NCBI GenBank assembly: GCA_013365365.1
Contig: JABVXU010000223.1
Location: forward strand, 23,364 to 87,363
Origin: Cruorifilaria tuberocauda
Taxonomy: Eukaryota > Nematoda > Chromadorea > Rhabditida > Onchocercidae
Length of the DNA: 64,000 nucleotides
Direction of reading: 5' to 3'
This document shows positions 56,701 through 64,000 of this stretch, one piece after another. Numbering within the stretch: the stretch's first letter is position 1; each line of letters starts with the position of its first letter. The notes under the pieces are model-generated. The model saw only the letters and a program-made list of their open reading frames with translations. It searched no databases and had not been told where the DNA came from. The position numbers and the translations under genes were made by a program.

Positions 56701-58307
56701 GGCGTTGTTACTGATGTTGTTGTTGCAGGTATTGTTATTGTTGTTGTTAGCATTGTTGCTGTTGTTGTTATCGGCATTATTGGTGTTGTTGCTGTTGTTG
56801 TTGTATTTGTTACTGCAGCTATTGTTGTCATAACAGTACAAGAAGTAGTTTCATTGATAGATGTTGCAGTTGTTATTTCATTCTGAAATATTTTTAGATG
56901 TCGCAAAATTATTCATCATGCTTTCTAAAATTTTGAAGCCAAATTCATTCATCAAAATATAAAATAAACAATCTTATAAACCAGAATATCATAAAGTTTC
57001 AAATTATATTATTAAATTATCAAATGAAATTAAAAATAGACTCAGCCAGAGCTTTTTCATTTTCTTCCTCTTCTTACTGAAAATTTGTTTATTGTTTACA
57101 TCATCTCACCGTAGCATAAAAATGAGTTGTGGAATCGATGAACAAATTTGTTAAGGTTGAATTATGCGTGTCAGATTGTTCCAGCTCTGGCTTCTTTATT
57201 CTTACATACTTTCCAAGTTTCTTGTTAAATTTATACCGGTGTCGATGTTTCAGTGTTGTTGGAGTATCCACAGCTCCATCTGATACTATTATCAGCGATT
57301 AAAACACTTGATATTGCTCTATTATTAGTAAAAGCTTTTATAACACGCAGAATTTTGATAGAATTTGAGAATTTAAAAATAAAACGTCACTATGGAAGTG
57401 AATTTTAGAAAATAATCAGGTAACATTATTAAGTTATGATTCAAATTTTCATCAACTTAAATTCTTTTTTGGATTCTAATTTAAATTTGTTATGGTAATC
57501 TAAACAAATGAAAAATTCGATTCAGATTCCAACTTCCAATCTCATTTTTGTCGTCAAAAAAAAAATAACGAAAATAGCAAAAAGCAAAAACGATGAAAAT
57601 TCGTGCAAATAAAAAAGATCATAAAGAAAAGCAGTTTACAAATTGTACGATTAATCATACTAATAATGCTAACTTACATAATTAGCAAAAACTAATCTTC
57701 AAACGAACAAAACAATCGTTCATGCTAAATTTAAAAATCTAACGAAACAGATCATATATCTCACCTTCCTGAATATTAGCATAGTTTTGAGTTGTTGTCG
57801 AAACTATTGCCAATTTGATTTTATTCTATATGAAATTGATAATTAGCAAGATAAGAATAAATAACATGAAATTTCATTCAAACATTATTTAAAATGTATC
57901 TCACATACAAAAGAATGATTTTGATAATTCATTTCAAAAAATATTTTCAAATAACAAATAGCAAACAAATTGATAATCAAATAATTATTCAATCATTTTG
58001 TTGCAATTTTCCAGCAATCATTTCCAATCCTTAATTATTTTTCAAATTTTTTCAAAAATGAAAAATGCTCGAATCAGAGAATGGAGAAAGATGTGATTAA
58101 TATCGATAATTTGTCTAACAACATTCGATGATACTTTTTTACTCATACTTACTTACTTATTTATTGTCTAAAATTAAATTAACAGTAATTAATAAAGCAT
58201 ACCTGATTAAATATGAATACTCTGATAATGTGATAGACGATAAATAAATTGGATAATAAAATGATTGTCAGCAATCCAAAGATAGTCGAAAGAATGTAAA
58301 ATTTCAT
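53762..58307 (-). CDS. HtrL/YibB-family type II membrane protein with Thr-rich stem
   Basis: Ten exons join in phase: 58203-58307 (ATG), 57765-57825, 57110-57285, 56627-56882, 55933-56152, 55596-55806, 55215-55409, 54878-55009, 54097-54276, 53762-53854 (TAA), 1,629 bases and 542 residues. Residues about 5-33 form one membrane span (LSTIFGLLTIILLSNLFIVY) with no cleavage site, so a signal anchor is likely. Then comes a Lys-rich linker, a Thr-rich mucin-like segment (about 115-200), and the HtrL/YibB domain (from about 275). Domain hallmarks are TLVTALLDIGRGDW, NPFKSEFFAWLDAGYAHGN, NWAVISGGFLGGD, KYVDDDQ and LFNVIHGDWFDAFY. The Pfam family HtrL_YibB is of unknown biochemistry and shares a glycosyltransferase-like character; a Golgi or ER lumen enzyme is my inference. 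The gene appears intact, with two GAG acceptors (exons 5 and 9). Confidence 0.88.
56627..56882 (-). other. Thr-rich stem exon with triplet-repeat character
   Basis: Exon 4 of the HtrL-type gene consists largely of ACA/ACT/AAC-type triplets on the coding strand, giving runs such as TNTTTTATTP and TTTSVTTPTAAS, ending in TTKPPETIISSI. Thr/Pro-rich sequence between a signal anchor and a catalytic domain usually forms an O-glycosylated stem. The minus-1 frame would give Asn-rich sequence; the Thr frame is the one that splices in phase. Confidence 0.8.
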
Positions 58308-60262
58308 TCCTTCACAGTATGTCCATTCATCCAATTCATTTTACTGTAATCCTTATTGTCACTGTATGATAATAAAAGAAAAAAATTTCCTTAAAATAAT
58401 AACATCGCTTATTTCACTTGATTTCAACTAAATTAATCCTAATTGAATCTTAAGCATAACTTTCGTAGCATTTATAATTTGGAAAATTTGAAATTTGATC
58501 CGATCATTACACTGATCGCAGTCAAGCCTTCTCTCTTAAAACATTTTCCTCAAACAAGCTTGGAACTTTTCAAGCTTGAAAAATAAAAAATTCAAAAGTC
58601 TCATCTGACACAATTATTTGTTTAATTAAAAATTTTCAAATCTTTACTCTTATTTAAATACTAATCTTAAATAATAAAGAAACTTTCTTTTTAGTAGTAT
58701 GTCTTTGAAAGTTTTCAATTGTTTTAGCTTATTTCAATTTAATATTAATTTTTTAACAATTTTGTAATTATTTTTAAAGACTGATCAATTTGATTCTTCA
58801 TATTGTTATTATTTGAGAATTTCCTGAGGGCATATTTATTGTCTCTTACTCAAGAAGTGTAAGTTAGATTTTAACACTCTGATTTTTTATCATTTAACAG
58901 AGTTGTTTTTTTCCGTTCATTAATGAAGCAAATTTGAATCTAATTGTAATTCATACAGAGATGATTATAATTGAGAATTGATGAATGGTTTTAATCAGGT
59001 TGACTTACTGCAAATGACTTACTGTTCGGGAAACCTGAAATATCAAGAAATTTCTTGATCTTAACCTTTAATTTCAAATATTTTCGAATCTTTACTTGTC
59101 TATGTATCATTATCTGTAAAATTTAAAACACGTTCATGCACCTGCACTGGATATTCCCATTCTCAGGTTGCTATTCCAGCCTATCTTCAAACAGCTAACC
59201 TCGACCTTCCCATCATATCGCCAACTCTACATGTTCCTCTTCCCTCTTCAGTAAAACCATCCTTCCTCACAGGCCTCTGTATAAAGTTACCATTTCTGTA
59301 AATCTTATCCCTACAAAAAACAGCCCATCCCTTGTAACAGCCCACAAAAGCCTTTTCAGGACAGGCTTCCAACTAGCTACATTTTGTGGACTATTGCAAC
59401 TGCATTCTAATAAATAATATTCCTCAAAGGAAGCGTTCTCCACAAGCTTCCATTACTCACTTCGCACATCGGTCACATTACCTTCCATAAAATTTACCTA
59501 ATGAGAATTAGTTGTCATTTGATGAGATAAACTTTAATGCTAAACTTAGCATCTATGCTTCATATGCTCTATCTCCATCTGTAAATTCAGATGGAATGAG
59601 CAAAGATACGAAGTTTAAATGCAACTACACATACAGCTAAATAATAACAATGCTCTATAAAATTATTGACGAGGTATTTAACTTTTGTTAATTAATTAAT
59701 TTATTTCTGTGATCGTTGCTCAAAATGCTTGAAAATTATGAGAATGGTGAAAGATTTCAGGATTTGTTCATATATTTTAGTAGTGTATTTTTTTGATTTC
59801 TTGAATCTGGCTAACACTTTTTGTGGTAATTTTGTGGTATTTTCGTGGTATTTTCCGCTGCCCCGAGAAATCCCAAAAGCTAATTATATTCGATCGTTAG
59901 TTACCCATTCAATTACAAAAATTATCAATATGACAAATTGTAAACAAACTATAACTTCAATTCTGAGGACTTATTTTCACTCCATAACTTAAAGTTCCAT
60001 TTGGGTTAAAAATGATAATTTGTATTAAATAGGAATATGATGTTAACAGCCCCTTTTCCTTCTTTCCATATTTGAACTTGAAGAAATTAAATTTGAATTG
60101 GAATTAATAGGGGAAAAGTAGAGATATATTTACTTTTATTGAATAGATAATTTAACTGAAAGTAAAACTGATTTTTATTGGTTTAATTCAATTTGAGTTT
60201 TTTAATTGTCAGAACATTATTTTATCGATTTAAACATATCGTTTATTTTGAAATTAAAATAG

Positions 60263-60705
60263 GAAAGGAAGAAATTGAAGGATAAGAAATCTTCTGCTTC
60301 CTGTGATTTTAACAGAAGTTTACGAAATCTGATCGAATGCAAACAGAATCAGGAAAATATAGTGAAACTTTTAAAATCCTTAAATTTCTTGGTAAAAAAC
60401 AAAACAGAAATGAAACCTACGGGAACGTCATATCGAAATCTCACATAATTTTTCTCTTTCTATCGTCTCTAAAATTAATTCATTTAATTAACAATTTAAT
60501 TAATTATAAATTTCTAGCGATAAAATGCAAACGTTTCTTTTACAGCTTGTATATCTGTTCTATTCTTCAGTAAGATGGAAGTTTATGACGATTCAAGTTG
60601 TTAATTATATCAACAATCTATCGATTCATTCATTTCAGTGAACATTGGAATGGAAAGACGGAAAGGCTGGACAGGTATGAACCTTTTTCAACAGATCTTA
60701 TCAGA
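60263..60705 (+). CDS. candidate exons of an unidentified + strand gene
   Basis: After an AAAATAG acceptor the frame 60263-60450 reads as charged helical protein without an ATG near its start (KLKDKKSSASCDFNRSLRNL, then IECKQNQENIVKLLKSLNFL), with a TTG/GTAAAA donor or a TAA at 60450. A second piece after a strong TTTCAG at 60640 reads EHWNGKTERLDRYEPFSTDL up to an AGA/GTAAGA donor at about 60705. The phases of the best splice sites do not agree between the two, so they may be non-adjacent exons or a decayed gene. I recognise no family. Confidence 0.3.
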
Positions 60706-62810
60706 GTAAGAAGCACAGTATGGAAAATTCTGTTTTACTTGTGAATTACTGTTTAATATCCATTTGTTTCAATGATAAAATTAACGATATTAATTAGAAA
60801 TAAAATTAAACAGAATAGATGAAAGATTGAATAATAGCCTGCAAAAGAGTAACAGTTGAAGAAAAAAAGTGTGTTGAGAAAGTTTCAACCGTAAATTGCC
60901 ATGTTTTTTCCCAATTTGATTTGTTTTGACGATGATTATGAAAGGTTTAGAAAACATCTACGAAAGGTTTCTTTAAATTTTGTGAAAATATCTTCCACCA
61001 AATTTTTATTTATTAAAAAAAGAACACACTACGATAGAATTCATGATTTATCGACAGTTAGTTTTTAGCAAATCATTTTCAACATTTTCAGATTTCTGAT
61101 ATTCTAAACAAATGTTTAAAATTTAAAGTTTTTATTTAGTCTCATTATTACTTTTTATTAAAAGTCGCATTCATGAATAAACTTGAAAAATATAACTTGA
61201 AACTACGATAATAAAACACGCATTTACCTAAAATGATAGTAATAACTAAAATAAGAACGAAGAAATGCGCCTTATATGCAAGGGATTTACGTGTCATAAC
61301 GTTGCGTGTCACGAATGCACCGTTACAAATAATTTAAATCTAACATTTACAATAACACCTGTATGTGCAAAACGGCTTTATCTAATATTTCGAATTTTTT
61401 GAGACAACGATTGGAAGCAAAAACAATTCGATATGATAACGTTTACAATAGCTTTTACTGATAACATACAATTTTGCAAGTAAAAAATCGTAAATTGAGA
61501 ATTAAAAAAAGAAGCATATTCAACAAACATTTTGAACATAAAACATTAAAGTAATTGTTGAACAGTTTGCTAAGCAATAAAATTATTACCAAATAAAAAA
61601 AGGAAAGCGAAAGTAAAAAAAGTGAAGAAAATGTTGAAAAGAGGAAGAAATGAATTGAACGATACCTCATTTTTCGAATGAGACTTACTCAAATAATAAG
61701 ATTCTGAAAAATGCAACAGATGGAATTTTTCCTGAAATAATTTTCTGAATTTCCAAGAAATTTTTTTATTTCTTCTTGAGTAAGAAACAAGAATTTTTTT
61801 TCCTGAATTCCTGAACTTAGATGGATTTCTTAGTTTTTGTAAAATTTTGAAGCGGAGATTATCGGATTTCAAATCACTTACAGTTAGCTATTCAATATAA
61901 TTGGGAAATTGGAAAAAATTTGAAAAATGCTAGCCTTAGAAATTGGTATAATCGACAGGAACAACGACAACTGTGCATATTATCATTTCTGAACCTGCTA
62001 AGGTTAATTAGAATAGCCTGACAAATTTTGGATATTTTTTTTTCTTCATTCCTATTTTACCTTCACCGATACCAGAAATAAGCAGTGAGGTCTTAAGTTC
62101 AATTAAAAACAAGGTAAATTAATTAGAAAAACCGAAAATTTATAATAGACAATTAGTAACTCACGCAGAGAACGATATTTTATTTACAGTATAAAGTCAA
62201 ACAACAGTAACAGTAAAAAACAGTAACAGGTTAAACAACTGTAAGCTATTTCTACTGTGAATAGTTTGATTAAATAATGGCATTCTTGCTAATGAGCAGA
62301 ATTGAGATACAATAGGTAAATTATTTGAAGGACAGGTTGTTCTCCTTATGTTTTTACATTCTTTTGATGATCGAAAAGCTTTAAATGACGATCACATCCA
62401 TCTTTACCTGTCCGAAATTCTCTTTTCATTGTTACTTTTGCATTTTCAAGAAAGAGAAATGAAGAAATTCAATGAGAAAACTTCTAGAGAGAAAGTTTTC
62501 CTTTTAAATAAAATAGACGACACGATTTTTATATTAATAAAGTAATAGCATCATAATTACGTGAGAAGTGAAGTGTAACATGAATGATACATCATTTAGT
62601 GTGTGGGAAAGGAAATAGTAAATATTGTACATTTGTGCCACGACAGAGTAAATAGCGCATTAAGCGAATTTTTCTCACCTCCGTAAAACTTACTTAATCA
62701 CTGGTCAGTTTACTTTTGAAAATTTTTCGCTAATAATAGAGAAAAAAAGGAGAGAAGAATGAAGAGGGTAAATTGAAGAACTAGTCATCAAGATTGACAG
62801 ATGCTTTAGA

Positions 62811-62852
62811 TAATGGTATACCAGTGTTCAAAGTTAAGCCGAATAAATCAAG
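62811..62852 (+). CDS. possible isolated exon
   Basis: Following an ATTGACAG acceptor the + strand can read ALDNGIPVFKVKPNKS up to a GTAAAA donor. The peptide is protein-like, but there is no neighbour that splices to it within the window, and the gene would continue beyond the right edge. Confidence 0.2.
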
Positions 62853-64000
62853 TAAAAAAAAAAATCGAAATTCAAACACAAGCATATTTCTGGTTTTGCA
62901 AACTGTCCAGACGTTTTTCTCTAAAAAAAAAAACTTTTTTTAACTTATCAATAAATTATCAAGCAGCAAGTGTTGCTTAACTTGCTAGAAATTAGTGTAA
63001 ATATTAAACAGAAAAAATGGCATGAACGCAAAAGTTACAAAAAAAGCGATGATTTTCAAATGTTGTAAAAGAAATAACTCTATTTCGCTTATTTATTTAT
63101 TCTCTTTAAATTTTATTTTTAAAACAGTCATAAATATTTAATGATTTTCAATAAAGTTTTCATGATTCGAAATTTTCTTTTAAACTTTTTCTTTTTTTTT
63201 GCTTTTTTGAAAAAAAAAACGATTGTTTGAGAAAGAAATTTTTGTAAAAAATATATAATTATTAGTAATGATGCAGTTAATTTAAACAATTTAAGAAGCC
63301 TTTGATAACAGGTAAGAATTAAATTTATTTCCTAAATTATTAGAATAGCCAGAGAGAAATTAAGATCTATTAGAAACGGAAGAATATAGCAACATTATGA
63401 TACCAGGATGAATTAATCATTTTAAATTTAAGATTAATCAGATTTATTCGTTATATGAAATGATTTATCAGTTTTGTAATCATCTATAGAATCGTAATGC
63501 AGCAATATTTCAAATTTAAGACCAATTAAAACATATGATACGACAACAGAAAGTGACAGAATTTGGAAGATAGTGATTAGGGAAATTGATTTATTAAGGA
63601 TCAGAATAACTGATCAAGGTATAGGTTATTAAATGATGGATCAGCTGCTTCAGTGATCGATAAACTAAATAGGAAAAGAAGCATTTATTAGCGTTTTCAG
63701 TTTAGCTTATATAATTGCAACAATACATTTCGCTTTTTCTTCTAATTTCATTAATACTAATTATTCTTTCTAATCACTAAAGTTAATTGATATTAACAGA
63801 AACGCAAATTTTTCAAAATACATAAAATGATTAACATTAAGAAAATATTTTATTAAATTAAACTTTAAAGTTCTAAAAATTTAACACTCGGGAATCAATA
63901 TTGCGTATTTTTCAAAGTTCATTGAATAAATAGGAATTATTTTAAATTCTTGCACTAAATGATTTAATTAAATGGTCTTAATAAAATTAAAATTTAAAAA

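Larger units (their letters stand above)
58308..64000. other. AT-rich region upstream of the HtrL-type gene, no certain gene
   Basis: The promoter of the minus-strand HtrL-type gene should lie just above 58307. Beyond it the DNA is AT-rich with a GC-richer island at about 59130-59400 and scattered coding-like pieces on the + strand (60263-60705 and near 62811-62852) that I could not assemble into one gene. The open frames at 59729, 61455-61872 and 62348 look like chance AT-rich frames. Confidence 0.5.

Noticed and set aside
56539..56841. Asn-rich 100-codon frame on the minus strand
   Set aside because: It is the off-frame reading of the Thr-rich stem exon. Only the Thr frame connects to the exons before and after with consistent phase.
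59187..59372. 61-codon minus-strand frame in the C-rich island
   Set aside because: Openness is expected from the unusual composition; another frame on the + strand is equally open and neither shows a family motif.

Overview
The window is nuclear DNA of a eukaryote, most likely a nematode, and a parasitic spirurid/filarial type is my best guess. It is strongly AT-rich. Every gene is split by GT-AG introns with TTTCAG-like acceptors. It carries a FoxA forkhead gene of PHA-4 type, and many introns are longer than is usual in Caenorhabditis. I see no bacterial genes, tRNA, rRNA or CRISPR. The species call is inference; the gene structures below were built by hand by matching splice sites and reading phase, and no database search was run.

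Layout. (1) 1-2844 is upstream DNA with a GC-richer island near 1.1-1.34 kb. (2) 2845-8149 (+) is a ten-exon FoxA/PHA-4 forkhead factor of about 502 codons. (3) 8150-14177 is a convergent intergenic gap. (4) 14178-50260 (-) is one very large gene of 37 exons, or 38 with a probable extra exon, encoding a coiled-coil protein of about 1,870-1,930 residues that I cannot name. (5) Its 11.7 kb intron (28378-40074) holds a probable seven-exon gene on the opposite strand (35716-39237), about 224 codons, of unknown function. (6) 50261-50921 is a compact divergent promoter region. (7) 50922-52197 (+) is RRP15, a ribosomal RNA processing factor, in five exons. (8) 52445-52741 (-) is an unexplained open frame. 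(9) 53762-58307 (-) is a ten-exon, 542-codon type II membrane protein with a Thr-rich stem and an HtrL/YibB-family catalytic-like domain. (10) 58308-64000 has no certain gene, but has coding-like pieces on the + strand at 60.26-60.71 kb and 62.8 kb and a GC-richer island at 59.1-59.4 kb.

The genes do not form one pathway: a foregut/organ identity transcription factor, a cytoskeletal or membrane-scaffold type coiled-coil protein, a nucleolar ribosome-assembly factor and a secretory-pathway membrane protein lie side by side. The most interesting points are the nested opposite-strand gene, the short tandem duplication that makes two in-frame splice acceptors in the last FoxA exon, the coiled-coil gene's distant poly-Gln last exon and probable GC-AG intron, and the mucin-like stem on the HtrL-type protein.
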